62,488 nt of DNA from Planctomycetes bacterium UBA1146 (GCA_002311345.1 DCAA01000002.1:111452-173939); one strand, 5' to 3'; shown: positions 17,084-26,372, numbered from the stretch's first letter. Program-made: numbers and translations. Notes: generated from the letters alone by a model not told the origin.

Positions 17084-17895
17084 GCCTCACCCTCCAACCA
17101 CAATGATCTGAAATCCTCGAGAGTTGCCGGGGCGTGACCGGCGTAGTGATTGTTGAAATAGCCAAACACATCCACTCCGGCTGCTCGAAAAGCACGGATC
17201 GCCGGAAGCCAGCGCGCCAGACGATCACGGCGATCCATCAGCTGCCGATCCCACTTCTGGGTGAGTTTGTCCATCTGTTTGTGATCTCCCAGGAACCGAA
17301 AGTAGCCAAAATTCGTGATCGTTCCTGCGAGCTTGCGTATCCACTCCTCCGGGTCCGGCATCCAGGCCTGGTCGACCCAGGCCAGAGCCACGTTGTGTTC
17401 ATTGAGCAGCCTTAGCAAATCTGGTCCGATCCAGTTGCGGTTGCGCACCTCTACCACATATCTGGGACCACCCGGGACCGTCGCGAGAAATCGGTCGAGC
17501 CGTTCCAGAAATGGCTCCAGCGACGAGAAAGTCTTCTTGTTGAAGTAAGGGAACTGGAACAGTAGCGGTCCGAGTCGATCGCCCAGCCACTGCATCCTCT
17601 CGACAAAGATCTCGATGTCCCCCTGCGCCTCATGCAAAACCTTCTCGTGAGTGATCACCCGTGGCACCTTGGCGGCGAACTGGAACCCCTCCGGGGTCCT
17701 TTCTTTCCACCCTTCGATGGTGCTACGTGCCGGGATGGCGTAGAAGGTCGCATCGATTTCGACGCTGTCATAGATGGATGCGTAATGCCGAATAAACTCC
17801 CGCGGTGCGATTCCTTGCGGATAGAACACACCTTGCCAGCTCTTCTCCGACCATGAAGAGGTGCCGATCCGTAGACCCGGGTCTTGCTCGAACAA
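17062..17895 (-). CDS. DUF72 (YecE-like) family protein
   Basis: A 277-residue TIM-barrel protein. LRIGTSSWSEKSWQGVFYP at the N-terminus, YDSVEIDATFYAIP, FAAKVPRVITHEKVL, LGPLLFQFPYFNKK, YVVEVRNRNW and VFGYFNNHYAGHAPATL are the conserved DUF72 blocks. Biochemical function is not established for most members. The start is TTG at 17895 with GGAGGG eight bases upstream. The C-terminus ends in five serines and lies over the last 22 bases of pyk, on the other strand. Confidence 0.88.
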   Translation of the reverse strand: MFEQDPGLRIGTSSWSEKSWQGVFYPQGIAPREFIRHYASIYDSVEIDATFYAIPARSTIEGWKERTPEGFQFAAKVPRVITHEKVLHEAQGDIEIFVERMQWLGDRLGPLLFQFPYFNKKTFSSLEPFLERLDRFLATVPGGPRYVVEVRNRNWIGPDLLRLLNEHNVALAWVDQAWMPDPEEWIRKLAGTITNFGYFRFLGDHKQMDKLTQKWDRQLMDRRDRLARWLPAIRAFRAAGVDVFGYFNNHYAGHAPATLEDFRSLWLEGEAHSSSSS

Positions 17896-17936
17896 TACCT
17901 GTTCCCTCCTTGATGAAATGCTCCCGAGGGTTCGAG

Positions 17937-18020
17937 ATGGAGATCATGATGGACAATAGACAGGATGCCCGCGAGCGGATTCTGGCACTGGAAAGAAGCG
18001 CGTGGTGGAGTCGGAACTGA
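17937..18020 (+). CDS. Possible 27-residue micro-ORF, or 5' remnant of a DUF4440-like gene
   Basis: ATG at 17937 follows GAGGG with six bases between, and the frame runs 27 codons to TGA. The product reads MEIMMDNRQDARERILALER and ends SAWWSRN; the phrase ARERILALERSAW resembles the first helix of DUF4440/SnoaL-like proteins. Nothing after the stop continues that domain, so this may be a broken gene rather than a real peptide. It sits in the 159-base gap between divergent DUF72 and convergent aconitase genes. Support is weak. Confidence 0.25.
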   Translation: MEIMMDNRQDARERILALERSAWWSRN

Positions 18021-18054
18021 TCGAGTAACGATGACCAGCGCACCGTTGTATCGA

Positions 18055-20076
18055 TCAGGCTTTCGGTTGGAACGCGACGATTCGCCCTGCTAGTGCACTG
18101 GCAGCAACAGTCAGCGGACTCGCCAGATACATCTGCCCTGGACCTGATCGCCCGGGAAAGTTGCGGTTGATGGCACTGACACTGACCTGATCGGGAGAAC
18201 GGCTCACGCCAGGACCGGCATTGATGCACGCACCACAGGAAGGTTCGATCACCTGGGCTCCGACCTGCTCGAAGATCTCCAGGTAACCCTTCTGCTTGCA
18301 GTACTCCTTGACCTCCTGAGAACCGAACTGGATCCAGAACTCGACCCCATCAGCGACCTGTTTGCCCTCCTTCAGGCCCTGGATGAGGACCTCGGCGTAC
18401 ATGTCCATGTCCTCCTTCTTGCCGGCAGTACACGATCCTCCGTAAGCGATGTCGATGGGGACCTCATGCTCGAGAAGAGAGATCTCCACGCCGTTGCCGG
18501 GATCACCGGGGAGCGCGACCAGTGGTTCGAGGGATGCAGCATCGATGATGATCTCGTGGCAATACTCGGCTTCCGGATCACTGAACATGCCCTCGCAGTA
18601 ACCGCGAGCCACATCGGGGTCGATTCCACGTTCTGCAACCAGAAACTCGACGGCTTTCTCGTCGGGTGCAACGATTCCACTGAACGCCCCGATCTCCGCA
18701 GCCATGTTGGTCATCGTCGCGCGCTCATCGATGGAGAGTGCCTCCACCGCCTCGCCGCAGTACTCGACCATCTTGCCGATGGCATGTCCCTCGGTGACAT
18801 AGGGCGTCCTGAGGATCGCCAGCATCATGTCCTTGGCGGTAATGCCGGCGGGACGCTCACCTCGAACCTCGATGCGAACCGTCTCGGGCACCACAGAATA
18901 GACATCGCGAGTGATCCAGGAGTTGAAGATGGCGGTGGTTCCAACCCCGAAGGCGACGCAACCAATGGCTCCGGAGTGCGGAGTGTGGGAGTCGCTGCCG
19001 ATGATCATCTGGCCCGGCAGCGCGTAGTCCTGGAGAATCTTCGAGTGGCAGATCGCCTCCGAACCTCCCAGGCCGGTCTCCCCGTGCAGGGTGATGTCGT
19101 AGGTCGCCGCAAATTCCTCCTGCTTCAACTTCAACTGCTCGGCGGTCTCCAGCAAACCCATCTTGCGCCGCTCGGGCGTGATCGCCTGTTCCAGGAAGGT
19201 GAGGTGGTCACGGAAGAAAATGATCGTATCAGGATCGTTGAGCGGCTCTCCCTTGCCGACCTTCTCCTCGAAGAAGGAAGCGGCCATCGGAGTGACGTAC
19301 TCGTGACTGAATCGGAGATCGGTCCGGAAAAATCCCGCATCTCCCACCTTCGCGCCGTCACTTTCGTCCCAGGTGGAGGAAGGTTCGACCACTCGAGAGC
19401 GGGCGAAGATCTTCTGACTGATGGTCTGGGGACCCGCGCAGGAGATCGGGCCGGGAAGATCGACCTTTCCCTGAAGTCGAGCGAGATTGAACTCGAACAA
19501 TCCACCCCACTCGATGATCTGACAGGTCACCAGGTCCTTTCCCGCCGTGAAAGTGGACAGATCGATGGTTTCGCCAGCGACCAGTCTCTCGAGGATCGAC
19601 AGATCAGTGCAGGTGAGCAATCCAAGATTATGGCAATTCTGCTGATAGATTTGTTCGATGTTCTCGGCGAAGACCAGATGAATACCCGCACACAACTCGG
19701 CATAGGGTGAGGCTTCCCTGGAACTACCCTTCCCCCTTCGCTTGCCACTGACACTCGCCGCAAAGCCACCGTCCTTGATCGAATTTCGTGTCACAGGAAA
19801 CTCGCCACCGGCAGAAAATCCAACGTACGGGAACTCACCGAGTGTCTCGTCATGGTAGTAGCAAACATATGCGGGAGTGATCTCGTCCGTGGAGATGTTA
19901 TCTCTATAGACCAGCCCATGATCGAGGGGGAGATCTTCACCAGACAATTGTCGCTCGATCGCGTCGGAATCATCTACGAGATGAAAGACACGACCGTCGA
20001 GAGAAACTTCGGTGGGCCTCTTCTCGACATTGCGCTGCTGTAGACGTTCAATCAACTCGGACAAAATAGACTCCAA
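18055..20076 (-). CDS. Aconitase/isopropylmalate dehydratase, swivel domain first
   Basis: A 673-residue single-chain 4Fe-4S hydro-lyase. Residues ~50-180 are the small swivel domain (YRDNISTDEITPAYVCYY, SVSGKRRGKGSSREASPYAE, the LeuD-type anion loop). Residues ~205-673 are the large catalytic part, starting at AGPQTISQKIFARS and carrying IGSDSHTPHSGAIGC with the first cluster cysteine and IEPSCGACINAGPG with the other two. Ordinary aconitases have the swivel at the C-terminus and LeuC/LeuD are separate, so this order is permuted. The motif PSCGAC resembles LeuC more than citrate aconitase. Substrate could be isopropylmalate, homocitrate-type acids or aconitate. It is followed by the adenosine deaminase gene upstream on the same strand. 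Confidence 0.85.
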   Translation of the reverse strand: MESILSELIERLQQRNVEKRPTEVSLDGRVFHLVDDSDAIERQLSGEDLPLDHGLVYRDNISTDEITPAYVCYYHDETLGEFPYVGFSAGGEFPVTRNSIKDGGFAASVSGKRRGKGSSREASPYAELCAGIHLVFAENIEQIYQQNCHNLGLLTCTDLSILERLVAGETIDLSTFTAGKDLVTCQIIEWGGLFEFNLARLQGKVDLPGPISCAGPQTISQKIFARSRVVEPSSTWDESDGAKVGDAGFFRTDLRFSHEYVTPMAASFFEEKVGKGEPLNDPDTIIFFRDHLTFLEQAITPERRKMGLLETAEQLKLKQEEFAATYDITLHGETGLGGSEAICHSKILQDYALPGQMIIGSDSHTPHSGAIGCVAFGVGTTAIFNSWITRDVYSVVPETVRIEVRGERPAGITAKDMMLAILRTPYVTEGHAIGKMVEYCGEAVEALSIDERATMTNMAAEIGAFSGIVAPDEKAVEFLVAERGIDPDVARGYCEGMFSDPEAEYCHEIIIDAASLEPLVALPGDPGNGVEISLLEHEVPIDIAYGGSCTAGKKEDMDMYAEVLIQGLKEGKQVADGVEFWIQFGSQEVKEYCKQKGYLEIFEQVGAQVIEPSCGACINAGPGVSRSPDQVSVSAINRNFPGRSGPGQMYLASPLTVAASALAGRIVAFQPKA

Positions 20077-20134
20077 TAACCCGGGGATCTGCTCTCAACC
20101 ATGAAACCCATTATCTCCTGTGGATGGGGACGAT

Positions 20135-21196
20135 TCAACTCGGCCTTCGCCTTACAGCGGTAAATCCAGGAAGTATGAGTTTCTGGATCACTTCCCGCCG
20201 ACACGAATGCTCGCAGAAGGCCCCCTTCATGCCATTGATGGCAATTTGTTCCAGATCATCGATATTCAGATCGAACAGATCGACTGCCATCTGCCATTCC
20301 TTCGACAATGTGGTTGCAGACATCAACGTGTTATCGACATTGAGACAGACTCGATATCCCTCGCTCAGATAACGCGGAAACGGATGATCTTTCAGTTCTC
20401 TCACAGCTCCCGTATGGAGGTTGGAAGAGAGGCACATCTCGAGCGGAATCCTGTGGTCGAGAATGTATTCTCCGAGAGTGCCTCGATAATCTCCCGCTAC
20501 AGAATCGTCCTCCACCAATCGGGTCGCATGGCCGATCCTGTGTGCCCCACAGTGTTGAATCGCCTGCCATATGGAAGAGAGCCCGAAGGCTTCTCCCGCG
20601 TGGATGGTGATATTGAAGTTGCTGCGGCGAAGAAACTGAAACGCATCATTGTGATGCGCTGGTGGATGGCCCGATTCATCCCCGGCCAGGTCGAACCCGA
20701 CTACACCTTGATCTCGAAAACCGACCGCCAGTTGAGCTGACTCCAGAGAAACTTCCGGTGCCATGTGCCTCAACGAACATACGATGACTCTGACATCGAT
20801 GCCCGTCTGCTCACAACCAGATCCAATTCCTTCGAGTACCACCTCGAGTACCCGACCGGGATCGAGCCCGTGCTGAGTGTGCAAGACGGGAGCAAAGCGA
20901 ACTTCGCCGTAGACCACGCCATCGGCGGCGAGATCGAGGACGTGTTCGATGGCCACTCTTCGCAACGCATCTTCGTCTTGCATCACGTCCAGGGTGGTCG
21001 CAAACCCCTCGAGGTATCTGGGTAAACTGCCCTGGTCTGCACCACGGAAAAACCACCGGGCCAGCTCATCCTCTTCGGTGGCGGGCAGTTCGATATCTCT
21101 TTCGGAAGCAAGTTCGATGATGGTGGCAGGTCGGAGCCCCCCATCGAGATGATCATGTAACTGAACCTTGGGCAAATCCCGGATCCAGTCTTCCAT
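20135..21196 (-). CDS. add: Adenosine deaminase-family protein
   Basis: A 353-residue metal-dependent deaminase. QLHDHLDGGLRPATI gives the first two zinc histidines (H14, H16), ITIHAGEAFGLSSIW and AHRIGHATRLVED the third ligand, general-base glutamate and catalytic histidine, and LNVDNTLMSATTLSKEW the final aspartate region, where adenosine deaminases usually read S-T-D-D-P. That change (VDNT) raises the chance of a related substrate such as adenine or N6-substituted purine. ATG at 21196 or TTG at 21199. It lies 58 bases upstream of the aconitase-type gene. Confidence 0.85.
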   Translation of the reverse strand: MEDWIRDLPKVQLHDHLDGGLRPATIIELASERDIELPATEEDELARWFFRGADQGSLPRYLEGFATTLDVMQDEDALRRVAIEHVLDLAADGVVYGEVRFAPVLHTQHGLDPGRVLEVVLEGIGSGCEQTGIDVRVIVCSLRHMAPEVSLESAQLAVGFRDQGVVGFDLAGDESGHPPAHHNDAFQFLRRSNFNITIHAGEAFGLSSIWQAIQHCGAHRIGHATRLVEDDSVAGDYRGTLGEYILDHRIPLEMCLSSNLHTGAVRELKDHPFPRYLSEGYRVCLNVDNTLMSATTLSKEWQMAVDLFDLNIDDLEQIAINGMKGAFCEHSCRREVIQKLILPGFTAVRRRPS

Positions 21197-21273
21197 CAAG
21201 TTATCCCTTTCTTGTGCCCTGGTTCACGAAAGCAGGCACTTGCACAAAAGTCATCTGGTGCCGAGCAACCCGA

Positions 21274-22962
21274 TCAGTCACTCTCTCGTGAACTGTTCTG
21301 CTCCGAGGGCGATGTGATGCCCGGAAACAGATGCTCCGGCTCTCTCCCATTCCTTCTCGCCTCGATGGAAAGGAGACTCCGAGTCGTGCCATCGAGAGAT
21401 TGCTTCTGCTTCTCATCGAGAGTTTCCCAGATTTTGAGTTTCACCGACAGGGGAGCCCCGGATCTTGGACTCCTCAGCGCCGTGGCCAGCGCGATCCTGG
21501 CAATCTCATGCCGCTGTGGTGCTGGCAGCGATCTCTCGAGCAGATCTGCCAGTTGCTCACCGCGGACAGCCTCCAATGCGGTTCCACCCCCGCCTCTGGC
21601 CACCATTGCACGGGCCCGGATCTGGATGGTCAAGAGAGCCAATTCCTCTCCCTCGTCGAGAGTCAGCAATACCAGTTCCTTTACCGTCGAGATCAGATCC
21701 TCGTCGGCACCTCGGTCGGACTTGCTGATCAGTTCGTCGTGACGACGCAGTAATTGTCGTGCCAGTTGCTCTTCTCCTTGCAACCAGGAGTTCACGATCG
21801 CTGCCGAGATGATCTGGACCACTCGCCATACCAACTCATCCGGGATTCCCTCTCCTCCCGACAGCACCAGCAGCGCTCTCTCGTATGCCGGTAGCAATGC
21901 AGGTTGGGGTAGAATTGTGATCAGTTTTCCCGAATCATCGAGCAATGCCCTGCCCCGGGCGACCATCTGTTGAAGACCGATGCGCACGTTTGTTTCGATG
22001 AGAACCTCATCGATGGTATCAGGATTCAATGTTGCAGACAGGCCCGCATCGGTCCCACGGAGAGCTCCCTGGATTCCCCAGTAGACCGCATGTGCCGCAG
22101 GCGTTCTCCAGTCCACCGCACCCAGTTCCTCGCTGATCCTCACCATCAGATCTACCGACATGTTCATGTCATGTTCGAGGATCCTGCGCCGCAGAAGCGC
22201 CTCGATCGATCCCCTCCGGGAAGCAGAGAGTCCAGCGAACAGGGGGTTCGATACTGCAAGGGGTGCCGATTGGGCCCACAATGTCTCGGTGAGTTGACGA
22301 AGCGCCGGGTCTTCCAGCACCTCGGCCGGCAATCCTGAGGGATCTCTGGGAGCCGCGGCCGCGGCTCGCAGCGTCTCGAGGTACCCTGTCGCATCCAGGC
22401 CGCGAGGATCTCCGAGGATTTGGCGCCAGCGCTCACACAGACGCGCCTGGTAGTAGATGGCAGCCTCGTCGCGGAACTCTCCGATCTTGAACCAGAACAG
22501 ATAAGATAACTGATCGTGGATCTCTCCACTGAGCGGATTGGCGCGCAGAGCAGGCCCCCTCAGCAGATCGACCGCTTCACGAACCCAGATCCAGCGCTCC
22601 TCAGGATTGCGACTATCGAGTGCCATCTCGAACGCCAGCATCCAGGCCTGAAAGTTCCACACCCTCGGGAAATAGGGCTGTAACTTGGTGATCCAACTGG
22701 CCAGTTGCATCGACTCGTGCAGTGCTCCCTGATCTCTTCTCTCGAGAGCTCGTAACCACAGGGCATCGATCGCCCATCCGCGAAAGGCACCCAGCGTCTG
22801 TTGCAACAACAGCACATCGGCAGGGACCCCCGTAGCTTCCGAAACCGGCAACGAAATCCCATCTTTTTCGAGATTTTGATCGAGCGGGATCGTGATCATC
22901 GCAGCGCCGCAAAATAGCAGTGCAGAGATGGCCACAGCTATCATCTCGAATCGACTCATCAT
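21274..22962 (-). CDS. Membrane-anchored protein of unknown function, coupled to an ABC exporter
   Basis: A 562-residue protein. Residues ~5-27 form a single N-terminal membrane segment (MIAVAISALLFCGAAMITI); the rest is helical and soluble. LGAFRGWAIDALWLRALER and LQPYFPRVWNFQAWMLAFEM have the look of a tetratricopeptide-like array that recurs in planctomycete proteins encoded next to ABC-2 exporters. No catalytic motif was found. The start ATG overlaps the permease stop (TGATG) and GGAGAGAG lies four bases before it, so translation is coupled to the permease. It is probably a periplasmic or cytoplasmic accessory of that exporter. Confidence 0.7.
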   Translation of the reverse strand: MMSRFEMIAVAISALLFCGAAMITIPLDQNLEKDGISLPVSEATGVPADVLLLQQTLGAFRGWAIDALWLRALERRDQGALHESMQLASWITKLQPYFPRVWNFQAWMLAFEMALDSRNPEERWIWVREAVDLLRGPALRANPLSGEIHDQLSYLFWFKIGEFRDEAAIYYQARLCERWRQILGDPRGLDATGYLETLRAAAAAPRDPSGLPAEVLEDPALRQLTETLWAQSAPLAVSNPLFAGLSASRRGSIEALLRRRILEHDMNMSVDLMVRISEELGAVDWRTPAAHAVYWGIQGALRGTDAGLSATLNPDTIDEVLIETNVRIGLQQMVARGRALLDDSGKLITILPQPALLPAYERALLVLSGGEGIPDELVWRVVQIISAAIVNSWLQGEEQLARQLLRRHDELISKSDRGADEDLISTVKELVLLTLDEGEELALLTIQIRARAMVARGGGGTALEAVRGEQLADLLERSLPAPQRHEIARIALATALRSPRSGAPLSVKLKIWETLDEKQKQSLDGTTRSLLSIEARRNGREPEHLFPGITSPSEQNSSRESD

Positions 22963-24386
22963 CGATCTCTCTCCAACCCATGCTCCCGTCGGTCACTGAT
23001 CCATACACCTAACAGCAACGTCACTCCCCCCCAGAGGAGTCCGATCATCGCAAAACCGCGGACCACTTCTGCAGAGGTGACGTTCTCGCCGGCAGCGACT
23101 CGATCCGCAGTGGCGTGCTGATTCCAGGCCGAGAGTTGCCCAACGATCAACTCCCCTCCTCGGGCCAGTAGATCGATGACGATCCGCGATGGATCCCGAC
23201 TCCTCGGATCCTCATGTGAATCGGACCCGGTGACATCGAAGGCACCTGTGAACCCTCCGCCGGCAGCCGCGACCAGAAAACAGAGTAGGAACAGGGTCGC
23301 GACCGGCATGCCGAGGAAGGTCGCTACGGTCAAGCCAAGTGCAGCGATGAATCCGCATCGGATCCAGGTGAGCAACTGCGAGCGGGCAATAGACGAGATG
23401 AGAGAACCAGCGGGGACACGCAGTTCGATGGCATCCGATCCACTCCAGATCACCGAAGGAATTCTGACATCTTCTTCGACAGCTCCGAGAAACTTCATCC
23501 CGAGACTGAATTCATTTGCACCGGTCAGGGATTGGGGAATCTCGATGGTGGAGCGTTCTCCGTTGCGCACGATCACCTCGCTCGATTCATTTGCGAGTTC
23601 GATTCGAAAACGCGCTCGTTCTGACCGATGTGTTCGCCCCAGAGAAGGCCGAATGGAGATCACCGCGTCCTTCTCCAATCCTGCTGGATACTGGAACCAG
23701 TAGTCTCGTGAGGAGCCCTTCGAGATGGAACGTGAACGCCTTTCGAGCCTGGATCTGGCCATCTGTTGCGCCTCTTCGGGCTCGAGCATGCCCCAACCGC
23801 CTGGATCCTCCATCATCAGAAGTACCAGGTATGTCTGCACATCCTGATCACTCACATCGAGAGTCTCCGGAGGCACGATGGCAACTGAAACTGGATTCCA
23901 GAGCAACTCGGTTGATCCGGAAGCCCTGCCGACCAACAGCAGCAGGAACACGGTGGCCGGCAAGAGAAGTGCAAACAATGCCACCAGGATTCCGAGAAGT
24001 TTCCCTGGCAGTAGATTCCATCTCGTGCCCGAGAGAACCACAAGCCAACGGATCCGGCCGGTCACTACTTCGTCGCAATAACTTCCGCAGGACATCAACA
24101 ACGACAGCAGCAACAAGTTCGCAGCAATCCAACCCTGTCCATAATCGAGCAGGGTATGGATCCGGGATTCAATATCGGTCGAATTAGCGAGCAACAATGG
24201 CATCAGCCCCAGACCCACGAACAGGATGCCGCCACCGATGGGAAGAACTCCTGTTCGCCAGGCCTCCGCCAGCAACGTGCGGGTCACCACCGCCAGAGCA
24301 CCACCGCGTCTGAGCACTCTGATCGAGAGAACGATACCAAGAGCCATCAGAAGCCATACCAGTGGAGCCAGGAACAGAGAGATCAC
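22959..24386 (-). CDS. ABC-2 type transporter permease
   Basis: A 475-residue integral membrane protein. An N-terminal pair of membrane segments (LFLAPLVWLLMALGIVLSI and GGGILFVGLGLMPLLLA), a block LLLLSLLMSCGSYCDEVVTGRIRWLVVLSG with the G-R-I-R-W box typical of ABC-2 permeases, then LLGILVALFALLLPATVFLLL; a long extracytoplasmic beta-rich loop (residues ~150-310); and more membrane segments at the C-terminus (FLGMPVATLFLLCFLVAAAGG and FAMIGLLWGGVTLLLGVWI). GTG at 24386 overlaps the stop of the ATPase gene as GTGA. Partner of the ATPase at 24383; substrate unknown. Confidence 0.78.
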   Translation of the reverse strand: MISLFLAPLVWLLMALGIVLSIRVLRRGGALAVVTRTLLAEAWRTGVLPIGGGILFVGLGLMPLLLANSTDIESRIHTLLDYGQGWIAANLLLLSLLMSCGSYCDEVVTGRIRWLVVLSGTRWNLLPGKLLGILVALFALLLPATVFLLLLVGRASGSTELLWNPVSVAIVPPETLDVSDQDVQTYLVLLMMEDPGGWGMLEPEEAQQMARSRLERRSRSISKGSSRDYWFQYPAGLEKDAVISIRPSLGRTHRSERARFRIELANESSEVIVRNGERSTIEIPQSLTGANEFSLGMKFLGAVEEDVRIPSVIWSGSDAIELRVPAGSLISSIARSQLLTWIRCGFIAALGLTVATFLGMPVATLFLLCFLVAAAGGGFTGAFDVTGSDSHEDPRSRDPSRIVIDLLARGGELIVGQLSAWNQHATADRVAAGENVTSAEVVRGFAMIGLLWGGVTLLLGVWISDRREHGLERDR

Positions 24387-25309
24387 TTGTTGTCTTCGCC
24401 CCCTCCGAGGAATGCAGGCAGTCCACCACCAGGTTCTGCGCCAGCAGTGGTCTCTCCCCTTTCACGCGCTTCTTCCACCGTTTCCAGGAACTTCTCCTCG
24501 AGGCTCTTCGAGCCGGGCTTCACCGAGATGACATCGAGTCCCTGTTCACGCAGAAGTTTTTCGGCGGAATCGAGGGCCTCGGATTCCACACGGGAAGTGA
24601 TCCAGATAGTCCGGTCGTCTCGTTCCAGAATCTCCTCCACCGCACCTTCGGCCTGGACCTTCCCTCCGTAGAGGATCGAGACTCGATCACACACCTGCTC
24701 AACATCGGCCAGTAGGTGACTTGAAATCAGAATCGTCTTGCCTCGGGCTCGTAGACCCTGGATCCAGTCCTTTACCTGTCTCACTCCCAAAGGGTCGAGG
24801 CCGTTGGTCGGTTCGTCGAGGATGATGAGGTCTGGATCGTGAATCAGCGCCTGTGCGATTCCGATGCGTCGCTGCATTCCTTTCGAGTAATCTCCGATCT
24901 CTCGATCCGCGGCCTCACGAAGGCCGACCATCTGGAGCAATGCCTCGATTCTTTCCATTCGATTCGCATCAGGCACTCGACAGAGCCTTGCGGAGAGATC
25001 CAGCATCTCGCGTCCCGACAGGAATGGATAGAAGACCGAGTCTTCGGGAAGATATCCGATTCGACTCTTGCTCTCGGGTGTCCCGGGAGGGGCCCCCAGA
25101 ACCTCGACCTCACCTGCTGTTGGAAAGATCAAACCCAGCAAGATCTGAATCGTCGTCGACTTCCCCGAGCCGTTGGGACCCAGCAGTCCATATACCTCGC
25201 CACTACGGATGGTCAGATCAACTCCCGACAGAGCCTCGACCCTGGCGCGAAGCCAAAAATCCCGGAACACCTTCCGCAGGCCTTTGATTCGGATGACATC
25301 GGGAGCCAT
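24383..25309 (-). CDS. ABC transporter ATP-binding protein
   Basis: A 308-residue ATPase. Walker A GLLGPNGSGKST is at residues ~41-52, the Q-loop follows, the signature is YSKGMQRRIGIAQAL, Walker B is LIILDEPTNGLDPLG and the switch histidine lies in ILISSHLLADVEQVC. The C-terminal ~85 residues form an extension typical of CcmA/NatA-type exporters. ATG at 25309 has GAGGAG eight bases upstream, better than the GTG at 25318. First gene of the ATPase-permease-562-residue run; the permease at 25425 is divergent from it. Confidence 0.92.
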   Translation of the reverse strand: MAPDVIRIKGLRKVFRDFWLRARVEALSGVDLTIRSGEVYGLLGPNGSGKSTTIQILLGLIFPTAGEVEVLGAPPGTPESKSRIGYLPEDSVFYPFLSGREMLDLSARLCRVPDANRMERIEALLQMVGLREAADREIGDYSKGMQRRIGIAQALIHDPDLIILDEPTNGLDPLGVRQVKDWIQGLRARGKTILISSHLLADVEQVCDRVSILYGGKVQAEGAVEEILERDDRTIWITSRVESEALDSAEKLLREQGLDVISVKPGSKSLEEKFLETVEEARERGETTAGAEPGGGLPAFLGGGEDNK

Positions 25310-25424
25310 CGATCTCACTCCTCTTCGCTAGTACACTTCGAATGACAGTATACTGTGGCCAGCGAATGTCCGGGAGCGTTCGCAGAAAAGGTCCTGGTAA
25401 CCTGCTGTGTGAGAGGGGAGCCCC

Positions 25425-26369
25425 CTGAATACCCTGACGACCTGGTGGAGAATCTCGTGTGCAGCCTCTGCCGAAGGGCTGCGTCCACCTTTCCATGCCG
25501 TCATGTTGCTACTGGGAATCGTCCTGGTGGGAATCTCACCGCTGCTGAGCGCCTTCGCACTTGGCGAGGAGGATCGACTACTGGTCGATATCTCTCTGAG
25601 CACGCTGCTTTGCTGTGGACTGTTCCTCGGTTCCTTCACAGCTGCTTCGACCCTGGGAGATGAAATCCGGCGAAGAACGGTGATGGTTCTATTGAGTAAA
25701 CCGGTTTCGAGAACCACGGTGCTGCTGGGCAAGTTCGCGGGGATCACCTTCTGTCTGACAATGGCCCAGATTTCCTGGATGGCGACCTTGCTGCTGGCGG
25801 TACGTCACCGAACGATTCACAGCCAGTATGTCGAGGATCAAGCACCCGTTCTGTGGCTCGGTGCCGGCGCTCTGGTACTGGCGCTGATCGTAGCCGCTCT
25901 GGCTCACCGAAGTGGGCGCAGTTTTCCGGCAGCCCTGTCGAAAAACTGTGCCCTGATGCTTCCCCTCGCCGCGGTCATCGCCTGGTCCTGGGCTCCCGAT
26001 GGTTCCTTTCGGCTGCCCTGGAGCGCTCTGGATCCCAACATCCTGTGGGCGATGATCCTGGTCCACGAGGGAGTGTTGATCCTCGGTTCCGTTGCACTGG
26101 CCGCCTCGACACGTCTTCCGACACCTGCAACGATCGCGCTATCCCTGGGTACACTCTTCTGCGGAGTGATCGTCGGATCCCTGACGAGAGGAACCTCATG
26201 GTCTCGCTGGATTCCTGACCTTCAACGGCTGTGGATCTCTGATGGATTGATCCGGGGCGGAGAGTTGTCACTGGTCACTGCGGGGTGGGCCACTCTCTGG
26301 GCATCACTGACCGTGGCGGCGGTTCTGTCGCTGGCGGCAGCGCTCTTTTCACGCAGGGATGTGGGGTGA
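25425..26369 (+). CDS. ABC-2 type permease protein, probable CTG start
   Basis: A ~314-residue membrane protein. ISPLLSAFALGEEDRLLVDIS and LGDEIRRRTVMVLLSKPVSR (the E-x3-R-R-T...KPVSR box) identify an ABC-2 permease, and six membrane segments are visible, e.g. LLLGIVLVGISPLLSAF, WLGAGALVLALIVAALA and VAAVLSLAAALF. The first ATG is 25503, but the frame continues back in family-like sequence (NTLTTWWRISCAASAEGLRPPF) to CTG at 25425, which has GAGGGGAG four bases ahead; no ATG, GTG or TTG exists there. I prefer CTG, with ATG 25503 as fallback. It is divergent from the ATPase gene and may use the same ATPase. Confidence 0.7.
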   Translation: MNTLTTWWRISCAASAEGLRPPFHAVMLLLGIVLVGISPLLSAFALGEEDRLLVDISLSTLLCCGLFLGSFTAASTLGDEIRRRTVMVLLSKPVSRTTVLLGKFAGITFCLTMAQISWMATLLLAVRHRTIHSQYVEDQAPVLWLGAGALVLALIVAALAHRSGRSFPAALSKNCALMLPLAAVIAWSWAPDGSFRLPWSALDPNILWAMILVHEGVLILGSVALAASTRLPTPATIALSLGTLFCGVIVGSLTRGTSWSRWIPDLQRLWISDGLIRGGELSLVTAGWATLWASLTVAAVLSLAAALFSRRDVG

Positions 26370-26372
26370 AGG

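Noticed and set aside
18466..19710. 414-residue plus-strand frame within the aconitase-type gene
   Set aside because: Long antisense shadow of a high-GC gene; residues are His/Asp/Arg-rich and no family pattern appears.
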